The translations under genes and the position numbers were made by a program. Of a DNA stretch of 64,000 nucleotides, positions 30,286-40,189 are shown piece after piece (position 1 is the first letter of the stretch; every line of letters starts with the position of its first letter). Where the stretch lies: positions 1-64,000 of the forward strand of contig JBAYUS010000004.1 of NCBI GenBank assembly GCA_041675025.1, written 5' to 3'. This DNA is from CAJBLF01 sp041675025 (GTDB lineage: Bacteria; Patescibacteriota; Gracilibacteria; Absconditabacterales; Absconditicoccaceae). The notes under the pieces were generated by a model. It saw only the letters and a program-made list of their open reading frames with translations. It searched no databases and was not told the origin of the DNA.

Positions 30286-31296
30286 ATGAACAAGGTAAAA
30301 CACCAAAAATGATGGGTATCAGTGACGGCAGCAGTTATAGGAAATACTATCATCGCTGTCATTAAATTTTTATGATTTTTGTCATCATGATCATCATCAT
30401 TGTTTTCAGAGTCTATACATAGTATAGCAGATACAGCAAATCAAACATTACTTATGATAGGAGTAAAACGTTCTACCAAGCAAGCTACAGACAATTTTTC
30501 TTACGGATATAAAAAAGAAAGATTTTTACGAGCATTGATTTCTGCATGTGGAATATTTTTTGTATGAGCATGAGTAACCACTTATCATGGAGTTACGATG
30601 TTGATACATCCAGGAGAAATACATATTAGCAAGCGAACATTTATTATCTTGGCAATATCATTTATAATTGAATCTATTACACTCGCAATAGCTATCAATG
30701 AGATAAAAAAATCTTCAACACATAAAAAATGGAAACTGATTTTGGAACACGCGGACCCAATAACACTAGCTGTAGTCTACGAAGATACCATTGCAGTGGT
30801 GGGTGTGCTTATAGCGACCGTATGATTGATATGCTCATATATCACGCAAAATCCTGTACGAGATGCAATTACCTCAATAATAATATGAATACTCTTATGA
30901 TATATGGCGATTATATTGATTGATAAAAATAGAAAACTTTTGATCGGTAAATCTATCCCCCATGAAATCAAAGAAGATATTATTGAATTTATGGAAAAAT
31001 CTGAAATCATAGAAAAAGTAATAGATTTCAAATCGACGATTTTGGATATGGATACCTATCACATCAAATGTGAAATAGAATGTAATGGAACAGGATTATT
31101 GAAAGAAATAAACAGAAATAATTTTTTGAAAAATGAATATGAAGAAGTAAAAGAAAGTTATGCTGATTTTTTAGAATTTTGTATCGATTATACCAGAAGA
31201 GTACCGAGAATCATAGGAACAAAAATCGATGATGTAGAAAAAAAAATAAAAGAAAAATTTCCACAAGTAAGACATATCGATATAGAAATTAATTAG
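30286..31296 (+). CDS. Cation diffusion facilitator (CDF) transporter
   Basis: 336 residues. CDF proteins export zinc or similar divalent cations in exchange for protons. Helices are visible at about 10-30, 75-100, 115-135, 155-180 and 190-210. The metal-site motifs are SIHSIADTANQ (about 46-56) and HADPITLAVVYEDTIAVVG (about 151-169), which group it with the FieF/ZNT9-like branch. A C-terminal cytoplasmic domain (about 215-336) ends with VRHIDIEIN, as in CDF regulatory domains. Many TGA glycines lie in the helices (FVGAGV, TVGLIC, IIGILLGYM). Confidence 0.88.
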
Positions 31297-31314
31297 ATTT
31301 TTTATCTTTATATA

Positions 31315-31422
31315 ATGTTATATACTTACAAACCTCGCATTCACGACAGTATTTGGAATACTATTTCTCATGTAAAAACACATTGATATTCACAATACTA
31401 TATGTACATTTCAAATAAATAA
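31315..31422 (+). CDS. Short reading frame, possible gene remnant
   Basis: 35 codons (MLYTYKPRIHDSIWNTISH, a TGA glycine, YMYISNK) between the CDF gene and the next membrane protein. It has the same A/T leader (TTTATATAATG) as many true genes here. It is too short to judge and matches nothing known to me. Confidence 0.25.
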
Positions 31423-31479
31423 TGGGCCTACCCATACAGATAAGCAATAATGACAGATTTTATTATGTAAAAAGATAAC

Positions 31480-31722
31480 ATGCCTTTTGAAAGTCTATTC
31501 CCAAAATTTGTATTTATTCTTGGAATCACAAATATTATTTCTCTATTTTTGGTCTGGGCTTCTTGTAGGTGTAGATTGGGGAATAAGCTTCGAAATACAC
31601 TTTGGAAGTATAAATGGTACCAGAAATTTTATGATATGCACAATTGGTATTGGCATATTTTTATCATTTCAGTAATTTTACACGCTTCACTTGCTATTAT
31701 TTCTTATGGAATACCTTTTTAA
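31480..31722 (+). CDS. Small membrane protein with conserved His/Trp/Tyr
   Basis: 80 residues with two hydrophobic segments (about 9-27, KFVFILGITNIISLFLVWA, and 58-76, HIFIISVILHASLAIISYG). Between them is a basic loop (CRCRLGNKLRNTLWKYKWY) and DMHNWYWH. The pattern of a basic loop, HxxYW and a second His in the next helix resembles short membrane proteins found in other CPR bacteria and archaea, possibly haem or metal binding; I do not know the family name. No TGA codon. Confidence 0.5.
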   Translation: MPFESLFPKFVFILGITNIISLFLVWASCRCRLGNKLRNTLWKYKWYQKFYDMHNWYWHIFIISVILHASLAIISYGIPF

Positions 31723-31738
31723 CTTTTAATATATTCAT

Positions 31739-32278
31739 ATGAAAAAAATTTCACTCATTATCTGAACAATATCAATAATATTTCTTGCAGGATGTAGTCA
31801 GTACAAAACAGTACCAGCTGTTCCAGCCTCATCTACACCAACAGCAGAAACTACTCAAATTCCTACTCCTTGTCCAGGAATGCCGACGGTAGATTCTTGT
31901 CCAACAGACCAAGAAAAATATTTGGTTTTCAGCTCTTCTGATTGTGGAGAATATTACGCATGTAGAGCAACCACAGTAACATCCACACCAACAGTTGTAG
32001 AAACTCCTACACCAAAGACAAACGTCGTTACTTCAAAAAATATTACTATCGCTAACTTTAAATTTTCATCAGCATCTACAGAAATCAGTGTAGGAGGAAC
32101 TATAAGTTGGACAAATAATGATGAGGTAGCTCATTCGGTCGTAGCAGATGATGGATCGTTCAAGAGTACTGCTTTACAGCAATGACAAAGTTTTTCATAT
32201 ACATTCACCCAAGCAGGAACTTATACATATCATTGTGTACCACATTTAAATATGAAATGAACAATCACCGTCAAATAA
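31739..32278 (+). CDS. Cupredoxin-domain lipoprotein
   Basis: 179 residues. The N-terminus is a lipoprotein signal with lipobox FLAGC (Cys at about 19). A Thr/Pro-rich linker (20-95) has four Cys and repeats of TPTP. The C-terminal plastocyanin-like domain (about 98-179) has the type I copper ligands: His in DEVAHSVV, Cys and His in YHCVPH, and Met in LNMKG. TGA glycines fall in IIGTIS, LQQGQSF and MKGTIT (a conserved turn). It would be a surface-bound electron carrier or copper-binding protein. Confidence 0.85.
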
Positions 32279-32304
32279 GGTTTTATCTTACTTCAAAACC
32301 GCCC

Positions 32305-33219
32305 ATGAAACAAAATAAATTATCAGATGAAGAATTGATGAAGACGCTTGATATAGATAATAAAACACTTAAAAGATTTCAAGAAATTCAAAAAGACACC
32401 ATCAAAGAAGCAAAATCATTGATCAAGAATCGTAAAAAGAAAATAAAAGTTTTGGGTATCTCCGGATCAGCAAGAGATGAATTTGATATGGCACAAGAAA
32501 GTTCAAATTCAGAAGAATTATTGAAAAAATGTCTCGAACAATGTAAAAAATCATGAGCTGATACCGAGCTTATCAGCCTGAAAAAATACAACATCCAACA
32601 TTGCAAAGCATGTTATTCTACAGCCAACACCCAATGTCACTTCTATTGTTCATGTTATCCTAAGGGAACGAAAATGGCAGACGACATGAGTAATATTCTA
32701 TATGACAAAATATTGGAAGCTGATGCAATAATTTTTGCAACACCAGTAAACAATTTCAAAATTTCGACATTGATGGCGGCTTTTATAGATAGATGTATAA
32801 GTCTGGATTGAAGTTTACAACCCGCAGATCCTAAAAGATCTAAAGACAAAAATCTAAATATCAAACACATGAAATTCATAGAACTCACAGCAGACAATGC
32901 TATTCCAGGCAGTGGTTTATTGAGACGTTTTCTAGGAAAAGTTGCTGGAATTATCGTCACAGGCCACGAAGCAGGAGCGGGCATGACCATATCTAATCTT
33001 TTCATGACGCTGAATAATTTCGGTATGGTATTTCCCCCGTTTAGCAGTATGTACGCCATGTCATCAATCGCCTACTCTACCTATGCAGACAAGAAGATAG
33101 TATTGAACGATAGTTACCAAGAAGAAGTGAAATTATTGGCGCAAAATATAATGACAGAAACGAAATTAGCGAGAAAAATAGATCCGACTAAATGGCTTTA
33201 TGACTATACCGCAAATTAA
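32305..33219 (+). CDS. NADPH-dependent FMN reductase-like flavoprotein
   Basis: 304 residues. The flavodoxin-like core starts at about 50 with KVLGISGSARDEF (phosphate loop for FMN), followed by LLKKCLEQCKKSGADTELI and HCKACYSTANTQCHFYCSC, a Cys-rich loop as in iron-sulfur flavoproteins. It continues with DAIIFATPVNNFKISTLMAAFIDRC, VAGIIVTGHEAGAG and a C-terminal helix. The first 48 residues are a charged helical extension. TGA glycines are in KSGADTE and LDGSLQ. Its electron-transfer partner is unknown; the neighbouring Cys-rich protein is a candidate. Confidence 0.8.
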
Positions 33220-33221
33220 GA

Positions 33222-33440
33222 ATGTTCACAACAGCACAACAGAAAATAGCATTCAAGGAGTGTATATGTAAAACATGTCCTAGCTTCAAAGAATGTTCCA
33301 GCAAAACAGGAAAAGAAAAAATCGCTTATTGTATTTGAATCAAAAGCAAATGTATCAAAGAAAAACAAGGTTGTATCTGTGGTTGATGTCCAGTATATAA
33401 AAAACTTAATCTGGAAGGAGGATATTTTTGTATTGAATAA
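33222..33440 (+). CDS. Cys-rich small protein, DUF2769-like
   Basis: 72 residues with nine or more Cys in the pattern CICKTCPSFKEC..C..C...GCICGGCPVYKKL..GYFC. This matches the DUF2769 type, which is likely metal or cluster binding. Two TGA glycines are used (YCIGIKS, CGGCP). It begins 2 bp after the flavoprotein stop codon, so the two are probably translated together. An opposite-strand frame over the same region is a shadow. Confidence 0.7.
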
Positions 33441-33484
33441 AAAATAATAATTTAAACTCATAGCAAAACATTCGTATTGAATTT

Positions 33485-33620
33485 TCCTGCTGGAAAGTCC
33501 GCTCTGATTGTCTAGTAAAAGGAAAAAACAACATGGCGGATTGTTTTTTCCTAGATCTTTTTGATTACTTTTTGTAGCAATGGCAAAAAGTAAGGCCCAG
33601 CCGGCGAGGCGATAGAAAAA
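33485..33620. repeat. Dispersed palindromic repeat, family R, copy 3
   Basis: Contains the R-family hairpin TTACTTTTTG / CAAAAAGTAA around GTAGCAATGG, then GGCCCAGCCGGCGAGGCGA shared with copy 1. It also has an inner hairpin GGAAAAAACAA / TTGTTTTTTCC. It fills the gap before ychF. Confidence 0.6.
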
Positions 33621-33685
33621 AATATTTGTAATAAACAATCAATTACATACAAACAAATAAAATTTTAGTTGTTAGTTGAATTAAA

Positions 33686-34795
33686 ATGAAAATCTGAATC
33701 GTCTGAATGCCGAATATCGGAAAATCTACACTCTTTAATGCATTGACAAAATCTTACGCTGCGCCTGCAGAAAATTTTCCCTTTTGTACAATTAATCCAA
33801 ATATAGGAATCGTTGATGTCAAAGATCCAAGAATTGATATACTCGCTGAGATGGGGCAATCCAAAAAGAGAATATATTCCAGTATAGAATTTGTTGATAT
33901 TGCGGGTCTCGTGAAAGGAGCAAGCAAAGGAGAATGATTAGGAAATAAATTTCTTTCGCATATCAGAGAAGTTGACGCCATCGTACAAGTATTGAGATAT
34001 TTCAAAGACAGTGATGTTGTACATGTAGAGTGAGCAATAGATCCAATGAGAGATGTAGAAATTATCAATACTGAACTTATTTTTGCCGATCTAGAGGTTA
34101 TTGAAAGAAATCTACACAATCTCGTGAAGAAAACAAAAGTAGGAAAAGGTAGTAAAGATGAAGTAAGATTAGTTGAAATTTTAATGGAAATCCAAAATGC
34201 CTTAGTTCAAGGAAAAATAGCACATAATATAAAAGATAAACTCAGTAAAGACGATCAAAGACTTATAAAATCATACAACTTTTTGACTACGAAACCCATT
34301 GTTTATGCTATAAACATTGGACAAGACGATATTCCATTTGCACACGAAATAGCAAATGAATTTATGATAAAATTAGAGAGTCCCGTAGCAATCGTATGTG
34401 CAAAATTAGAATCAGAAATGATGGATATGACTGATGAAGACAAAGATGAATTCATTAGAGAATTGGTAAGTATTGATAAAGTAGCACATATTCCAACATT
34501 AAATGATCTTATTAAGTTAGGATTTGAAAAAGTGGGATTAATGTATTATTTTACGACAGGAGAAAAAGAAACAAGATCTTGGACTACACCAATCTGATCA
34601 ACTGCCCCACAGGCAGCTGCAGCCATTCATACAGATTTTGAAAAAGGGTTTATCAAAGCAGAAATAGTCAAATATGATGATTTAGTAGCTCAAGGTTCTT
34701 GGATAAAGGCCAAAGAAAAATGACTTGTAAAACTAGAAGGAAAGGAGTATATAGTACAAGACGGTGATTGTATCATATTTAAATTCAATGTTTAG
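33686..34795 (+). CDS. ychF: Redox-regulated ATPase/GTPase YchF
   Basis: 369 residues. YchF is a universally conserved P-loop NTPase that prefers ATP and binds ribosomes. G1 is GIVGMPNIGKSTLFNAL (about 4-20), where the first two glycines are TGA (33695, 33704). Switch/G3 is VDIAGLVKGASKGEGLGNKFL. NxxE-type specificity is in YAINIG. The C-terminal TGS domain (YYFTTGEKETRSWT, APQAAAAIH, GFIKAEIVKYDDL, VQDGDCIIFKF) is complete. The first ATG with this motif is 33686, which would be lost without TGA=Gly. Confidence 0.95.
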
Positions 34796-34843
34796 ATGGT
34801 CCTGAACAAGTAAGAGAGTACAAAAAAATACCCGAACAATCTC

Positions 34844-34871
34844 TTGACATTAACAAGCATATTCTTATTAC
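34844..34871 (+). promoter_or_regulatory. Possible promoter
   Basis: TTGACA (34844-34849), 16-bp spacer, TATTAC (34866-34871). The -35 is perfect and the -10 weak. It lies 60 bp upstream of the sigma-region-4/HARE-HTH gene. Confidence 0.45.
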
Positions 34872-34930
34872 TTAAAGAGTAAAAAATACCTAAAAATACT
34901 TCATTTTACCTAACTTAAAATTAATTTCTT

Positions 34931-36031
34931 ATGAATTTTAATGTAAAAATGGATGATAAGAAACTTAAAGTAAATATCGAGAGTACAAACTTGAAAGATA
35001 TTTTGATATATTGTAAACCAAAAGAAAGACTTGTTCTTATGAAGAAGTTTGGCCTTGATGGTTCAAAAGAAACACCTCTCCAAAGAATTGGAAAGGAATA
35101 TTCACTCACGAGAGAAAGAATCAGACAAATAGAAACTCAAGCATTAATGAGATTTAGAAGACTTATTGTAGGTAACGACACTTATATGGAGGTTCTTCAA
35201 GAGGCTAAAAAAGTTCTTGATGTTCATGGAGGTTTACTCATAGAAGATATATTAATTTCTAAACTCGTAAATAAAAATGTATTTAAATTTTCTAAACAAG
35301 AACTTAAATTAATTCTTGTTTCAGACTTTGACGTAACATATCTCAAGAGAAATAAGTATTTAAATAAAGCATTCTATCTTGAACCATTATACGAAGATCT
35401 CTTGACTAAAATGGTACTTACAATCAGTTCTTACTTTGAAAAAAGAGCTAAGAGCCAAGACTTGTATGAATTCATTGGTTGGATGAAAGAAAATTTTGCA
35501 AAAGACTACAAAGATGTCCATTATATGAAAAACGATCTTTTCTACGTAAATTTCTTCGAATCAATCAGAGAAATTAATGTATTTGATGGAAAAGTAGGAT
35601 TACCTACATTTGCTGATGTAAACCCAAAGACTATCAAATTGAAGATTCTTTACACCATGAGAAGAATTAACAAACCAGTTCACTATCAGGAACTTCCAGC
35701 AAAAATTATGGAACGATTTCCAGCAAAAAATGTCAAAGTAAATACAGTTCACAATGAATTAGTAAAAAATAATGATCTCTTCGTTAATCTAGGACTTTGA
35801 ATCTACGGACTCAAAGAACGATGATATGAAGGAGGTATGGTAAAAGAAATTCTTGTAAGAATCTTTGACAGAAATGATAGAGCAATGAACGTTAAAGAAC
35901 TTTGCAAAGAAATGTTAAAAGAAAAAATGGTTAGTCCAAATACTGTAATGTTAAATCTTCAAAAATACAAGGATCTTTTCAAGAGAGTAGAAAAAGGAGT
36001 ATACGAACTTGTTAAAAAGTCTAAAAAATAA
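34931..36031 (+). CDS. Sigma-70 region 4 / HARE-HTH domain protein
   Basis: 366 residues. Residues about 45-80 (TPLQRIGKEYSLTRERIRQIETQALMRFRR split over a few turns) match sigma region 4.2, which recognises -35 elements. Residues about 230-360 (INKPVHYQELPAKIMERFP; AMNVKELCKEM; YELVKKSKK) look like two HARE-HTH-type winged helices, as in the RNA polymerase delta subunit. The usual sigma region 2 is missing, so it is not a full sigma factor. It may be an RNA polymerase-binding regulator found in CPR bacteria. TGA glycines lie in LGLGIYGLKERGYEGG. A terminator follows. Confidence 0.75.
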
Positions 36032-36050
36032 TCTAATATAGATTACAAAA

Positions 36051-36077
36051 AAACTTCGCCGAAGCGAAGTTTTTTTG
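36051..36077 (+). terminator. Rho-independent terminator
   Basis: AAACTTCGC and GCGAAGTTT form a 9-bp stem, then a T-run. It lies 19 bp after the preceding stop codon. Confidence 0.85.
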
Positions 36078-36081
36078 TTTT

Positions 36082-36107
36082 AAAAAAATCCCGTGAAATA
36101 CACGAGA
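36082..36107 (-). terminator. Terminator for the minus-strand membrane protein
   Basis: On the minus strand TCTCGTG and CACGGGA (one G-U pair) enclose a 5-nt loop and are followed by TTTTTTT. It ends the gene at 36115. Confidence 0.7.
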
Positions 36108-36114
36108 TTAAACA

Positions 36115-36435
36115 CTAAGAATAGTAATCAGGGGTAGGTTTTTTTGGCATAAACCGAATAACAAATAAGATGCTACTAGTTACAACAAATAAACCAACAA
36201 TAAATATAGCAACAGTGCTAAATTGATCTGGTGAATTAAACGCGCCTTTCATTACCATGATACCAAATAATACTAAGAATATTCCAAGAAAAGTTACTCC
36301 CACACAATAAATTCTGCGTATCCAAACATCGAAATCAACATGAAACCAATTGAATAAAAAAATTTGGAAAGAGAGCAAAAACTTTTCAATAAACATTCTA
36401 AAAATAAATAAAAAAGAAGTAATAGTTTTTTTCAT
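36115..36435 (-). CDS. Membrane protein, two or three helices
   Basis: 106 residues from ATG 36435 (MKKTITSFLFIFRMFIEKFL). Hydrophobic segments lie at about 1-30 (amphipathic), 43-62 (YCVGVTFLGIFLVLFGIMVM) and 75-96 (VAIFIVGLFVVTSSILFVI). The tail is basic (RFMPKKPTPDYYS). No TGA codon is used and no family is recognised. It is divergent from uvrC. Confidence 0.55.
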   Translation of the reverse strand: MKKTITSFLFIFRMFIEKFLLSFQIFLFNWFHVDFDVWIRRIYCVGVTFLGIFLVLFGIMVMKGAFNSPDQFSTVAIFIVGLFVVTSSILFVIRFMPKKPTPDYYS

Positions 36436-36552
36436 AATTGTCAATATTTTATGTGAAGCTATAATCTAACTATTTGTTAGTAATTTTCAAGAGAAAAAAG
36501 CTATAAATCTTAATAGCTTGAAAATACTGACAAAAATACTACTCTCATAAAC

Positions 36553-38262
36553 ATGTTTACTACAGATATCAGTAAGATACCAAATAATGCCGGAATTTAC
36601 CTGTTTAAGGACAGAAAGTGAACTATTTTATATATCGGAAAAGCAAAAAATCTTCAAAAAAGACTCTCACAATATTTTTCACCCAATTCAGTTCGAAAAC
36701 AGGAAATGTTGGATAAGGCAGATAAAGTAGATTTTTTAATGGTAAAAAACGAAAGCGAAGCACTCTATTTGGAAGATAATATGATCAAACAACATCAACC
36801 TGAATATAATAATTTATTGAAAGCTGATAATAGCTACATATATATCAAAATTACGAAAGAATCCTTTCCTCAGATTTTTTTAACCAGGAAAAAAATCAAC
36901 GATAACGCGCTTTATATCGGGCCTAAAAATGATACTATACAACTTAAGAAGTTTTTACAGTATCTAAGGCAGATATTGAAATTCAGAGGCTGTAAAAATA
37001 CACAATTTAAGCAAGGAAAGTTATGTTCAGATTATTATTTCTGACTCTGTCGTGGCCGATGTAAACTAGCTAAAGGCCCCCTTGATAAAGGGGGGAAACA
37101 AAAGGGGGGATTTGAAGAAGACTATAAAAGCATAATTGCTAATGTAGTATCGTTTTTTAAGTGAAATACAAAACCTATCCAGTCAGAAATCCACCATCAG
37201 ATAGAAGAAGCAATCATTCATGAAAACTTTGAACGAGCAGCTCAACTAAGAGATGTTTATCAGTCATTACAATGATTTGTCGAAAAACAGAATGTCGTCC
37301 TTCCAGAAAAAAAAGACGGGTATCTCGCATTAATGAAATCAATAGGTACGCAATTTATCTATACGGTACTAGTTTTCACGCAAGGAAAATTGATGGATGT
37401 CATTACCAGTAAAGAACAACACAGCGATATCGAAGAAGACAGTCTCTATCTAGCAATACAGAGGACGTTTGGAGAAGCTAGTATGAAAAAAAGTAAGAAT
37501 GAAATTCAAATCACCAGCAAAAATCTTAGTAAATTAGGAAAAACAACAACGAAAGAACTTTGGAAATTAGCTGAAAATTTTTTGGATTCATATATTATTT
37601 CTCAATAACTTCAAGAAGAAAGTACGATGATTAACGATATGTTTAAGACGCTGCAAGCGAGGTATGGACTGAAAAATATACCATATAAAATAGAATGCAT
37701 CGACATTTCTCATCTCAGTGGATGACGAACAAGTGGATGACTTTCTTGTCTGATGGCATGACTCCCCTACAAAAAATGATATCGCAAATACAAAATCAAA
37801 GCGAAAAAATCCGATGATTATGAAGCATTACAAGAACTTTTGGAACGTAGAGAAAATAGCTGATGAGAACTACCAAATTTATTGATTATCGATGGTGGAA
37901 AAGGTCAGTTGGGGGTAGTAAAAAAGTTGTGTAAGGATCCAAAACGAAAAAAAATAATCAGTCAGATTGATATTATTTCTTTGGGAAAATGAGAAGCAAG
38001 GACCAAATCCAACATCTGAAAAACTAAAAAACTAATGGCCTCCTTGTCAAAGGAGGAGCTATCCGCCGATGCGGATGGAGGATTTGTACAACCAAACAAG
38101 CTTATAACCGAAATAATCTATCGTCTGGATGATAAACTCAAAATTCACGAAATACCTATGGTCTATGACCAAGCAGATAAAATATTATTAAAAGCTAGAG
38201 ATGAAGCGCATAGATTCGCAAATTCTTATAGAAAAAAACAGATGAGCCAAGAACGAAAGTAA
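36553..38262 (+). CDS. uvrC: Excinuclease ABC subunit C, with in-frame TAA and two repeat insertions
   Basis: 569 sense codons plus one internal stop. UvrC makes both incisions in nucleotide excision repair. The GIY-YIG domain (NAGIYLF, ILYIGKAKNLQKRL; residues 12-45), UVR domain (EEAIIHENFERAAQLRD; about 220) and RNase H-like domain (IECIDISHLSG, LLIIDGGKGQL, ARDEAHRFANSY) are present. Codon 352 (37606-37608) is TAA, yet the frame and homology continue straight on. A family P repeat adds GPLDKGGKQKGGF at about 175-188 and another repeat adds about 17 residues near 495-512. The C-terminal helix-hairpin-helix pair is missing: the protein stops soon after the ARDEAHRFANSY motif. Activity is uncertain. 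Confidence 0.85.
37075..37115. repeat. In-frame palindromic repeat, family P, copy 2 (in uvrC)
   Basis: CCCCCTTGATAAAGGGGGG then AAACAAAAGGGGGGATTTGAA, translated as PLDKGGKQKGGFE. It is nearly identical to the copy in trmD (49149-49188). Confidence 0.8.
38036..38086. repeat. In-frame palindromic repeat (in uvrC, second)
   Basis: CCTCCTTGTCAAAGGAGGA encloses no loop of coding value and is followed by the palindrome ATCCGCCGATGCGGAT and GGAGGATTTG. It is translated in frame as SLSKEELSADADGGF and has no counterpart in other UvrC proteins. Confidence 0.65.
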
Positions 38263-38343
38263 AAACGAGTAATTTTTTGAATTTTACGCCATTTTAGTCA
38301 TTTTTTGGCAAAATTAAGCGATTTACAATGATTTATCAGTGAT

Positions 38344-38370
38344 GGACACAAAAAAAGTGTCCGTTTTTTT
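38344..38370 (+). terminator. Rho-independent terminator
   Basis: GGACAC (38344-38349), A7 loop, GTGTCC (38357-38362), then G and a T7 run. It ends transcription from uvrC. Confidence 0.8.
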
Positions 38371-38396
38371 GACAGAAAAATTTTTCTGAGTATAAT
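38369..38396 (+). promoter_or_regulatory. Consensus sigma-70 promoter
   Basis: TTGACA (38369-38374), 16-bp spacer, TATAAT (38391-38396). It overlaps the end of the preceding terminator and drives the envelope cluster starting at 38434. Confidence 0.85.
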
Positions 38397-38433
38397 TATG
38401 TTAGAGAAAATTTTTATTCATTCAGATAGTATA

Positions 38434-39438
38434 ATGAGTACACTCGACACAACAAAAACAAGAGACGAGTTAGTGAACGAACTGGATATAGCAAATGCCA
38501 GTTTTGATTGAGCAAAAGCAAAAGAATTAGAAGCCGCAATTAAAAAAATAGATGAACAAGGAAAAGAACATAAAACAGAAATGACAGAGGCAACACAAAA
38601 AGCTACACAACAAAAAACCATGAAAATGGAAGAACTTACAAATCTTCTGAATGATAAACCAGAAAATACAAAAGAAAATGCAGAAAAAATCATAGAAAAA
38701 TCAAAAACTAGACTTTGAGAGACTATCGAAAGATATATAAATAAAATCAAAGAAATTAAAAATAGCAGTGAAAGCGAAAAAAAGAATCAAGAAAGTGAAT
38801 TAAAGATTATAAAAGAAGAACTCAAAAAAACAAAAGAAGAATATGAAAACGCAAAAAGTTTTTTTCTTGGAAAAATAGATTATAAGACAGAAGAATTAGG
38901 AAAAATTTCTACAAGATGGATTAGATTTGGTAAAAGAGAAACAAAATGATGAGTAGTAACACGTATGCTTACTGAAAGACTACAATTTACTACCATCAGA
39001 AGAAGAATGACAGAAAATAAACTTATAGAAAAATTTAATAAAATATGAGACAAACCTATAGATGGAGTAAGATTTATTATGGGATTTGAAAAACCAAGAT
39101 TCCTCCGCTATACAGGAATTAATCTCTCTGCAGGAATAAATAAAATAGGTTCAAATATAGGACTTCAAATGAATCCAGAACAATTTCACAATCAATTCAA
39201 TAGAGGAAAAAATAATCTTTTCGCAGTTTTAGATAAAGGAGAAAAAACAGAAGAAGAACAAAAAACAATCGATGCACTCAAAAAAAGAATAAACTATTAC
39301 GGTTATGCATATGCAAAACAAAGAGCTACTGCATGGACAAATCCATTCATTGAAACAGAAAAAAACGCTACCAAAGAAGATAAAATAATCCAAATGAACG
39401 TCCCAGCAAAAGAAGGACAAATAAAAAAAGTAGCATAA
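38434..39438 (+). CDS. Coiled-coil protein of the envelope cluster
   Basis: 334 residues. The first 150 residues are almost entirely Lys/Glu/Gln/Asn-rich coiled coil (KTKEEYENAK). The C-terminal half is more globular, with ISTRWIRFGKRE, GVVTRMLTERLQFTTIRRR, FIMGFEKPRFLRYTGINL and INYYGYAYAKQRATAW. TGA glycines include KGGVVT and KIGDKP. No signal peptide or membrane segment. Function is unknown. It is the first gene behind a strong promoter and is followed closely by two small genes. Confidence 0.65.
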
Positions 39439-39465
39439 ATTTTATTTTTATATAATTATCACACC

Positions 39466-39753
39466 ATGGAAAACGTTAAAAACATTCAACAAGCAACTGA
39501 TTACATCTATTCTCAACTCAAAGAAATCAATCCTGAGATACAAAAGGATGACGTATATGACACGATCATGGATGAAATCTTAGAATCCGTAGAATTCACA
39601 TTGACTGACGAAGATGTAAAATTTTTGGAAGATAATGAAAAAGATACAACAGCTATCGATGAATATCTTCAATCAAAAATCCCTGACTACAAAGACTTAC
39701 TCTCTGATATCGTTGTTGATATGGTAAGCGATGAAATCGTAGAAGCAGAATAA
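39466..39753 (+). CDS. Small acidic protein, paralogue of the gene at 47375
   Basis: 95 residues, strongly acidic (DDVYDTIMDEILESVEF, DEDVKFLEDNEKDTT, DIVVDMVSDEIVEAE), predicted all-helical and cytoplasmic. It aligns with the protein at 47375-47716 around VYDTIMDEILESV / LYDRVMTHIVGQI and DEYLQSKIPDYKDLL / ADYLKTKISNFPEFL, so the two belong to one family (DUF5663-like). Function is unknown. No TGA codon. Confidence 0.6.
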   Translation: MENVKNIQQATDYIYSQLKEINPEIQKDDVYDTIMDEILESVEFTLTDEDVKFLEDNEKDTTAIDEYLQSKIPDYKDLLSDIVVDMVSDEIVEAE

Positions 39754-39785
39754 AATATATCTTTTTATCCCATTATATACAACAA

Positions 39786-40109
39786 ATGGATCAATTAACA
39801 AAAAAATTACCCAAATCAAATACTTGGAAAGGTTTGAAAAAAAAACTTATAAAACTTGGGTGTGCTAGCGCAATAGCCTTAACTCTTTCAAGTTGTGGAG
39901 CAAAAGAATCAGATGTAACTAAAACAGCAAAATCACACGATAATGATGTAGAAAACGTAACAACAGCAAAAGAAAATGTAACAGACAAAGAAGAAGCACT
40001 TAAAAAAGCAACTATTGATCTTCAAGATGCACGTCAAGAACTCATAGATGCAAAAAAAAAAGAACAAGAAAGTAAAAAAGAAACAAAACAAAAAGCAAAT
40101 AGCTTATAA
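39786..40109 (+). CDS. Small lipoprotein with coiled-coil tail
   Basis: 107 residues. A long basic n-region (KGLKKKLIKLG) leads to a hydrophobic core and the lipobox LSSC (Cys at about 37). The rest is Lys/Glu/Asp/Ala-rich helix (KEEALKKATIDLQDARQELIDA), suited to a coiled coil. It should sit on the outer face of the membrane. No TGA codon. It may partner with the L,D-transpeptidase cluster downstream; this is inference from position. Confidence 0.65.
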   Translation: MDQLTKKLPKSNTWKGLKKKLIKLGCASAIALTLSSCGAKESDVTKTAKSHDNDVENVTTAKENVTDKEEALKKATIDLQDARQELIDAKKKEQESKKETKQKANSL

Positions 40110-40189
40110 AAAATAAAACACAGAAAAACATAAGAAACTGGCTAATTTGGTCAGTTTTTTTGTATCTAAAAAAAATACTAAAATACAAA

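Noticed and set aside
33216..33638. A 140-codon minus-strand frame over the Cys-rich gene and repeat R copy 3
   Set aside because: The plus-strand DUF2769-like protein is well supported and the rest is a repeat element.
36115..36444. Start of the minus-strand membrane protein upstream of 36435
   Set aside because: The extra codons would need a non-ATG start; ATG 36435 gives a normal basic N-terminus.
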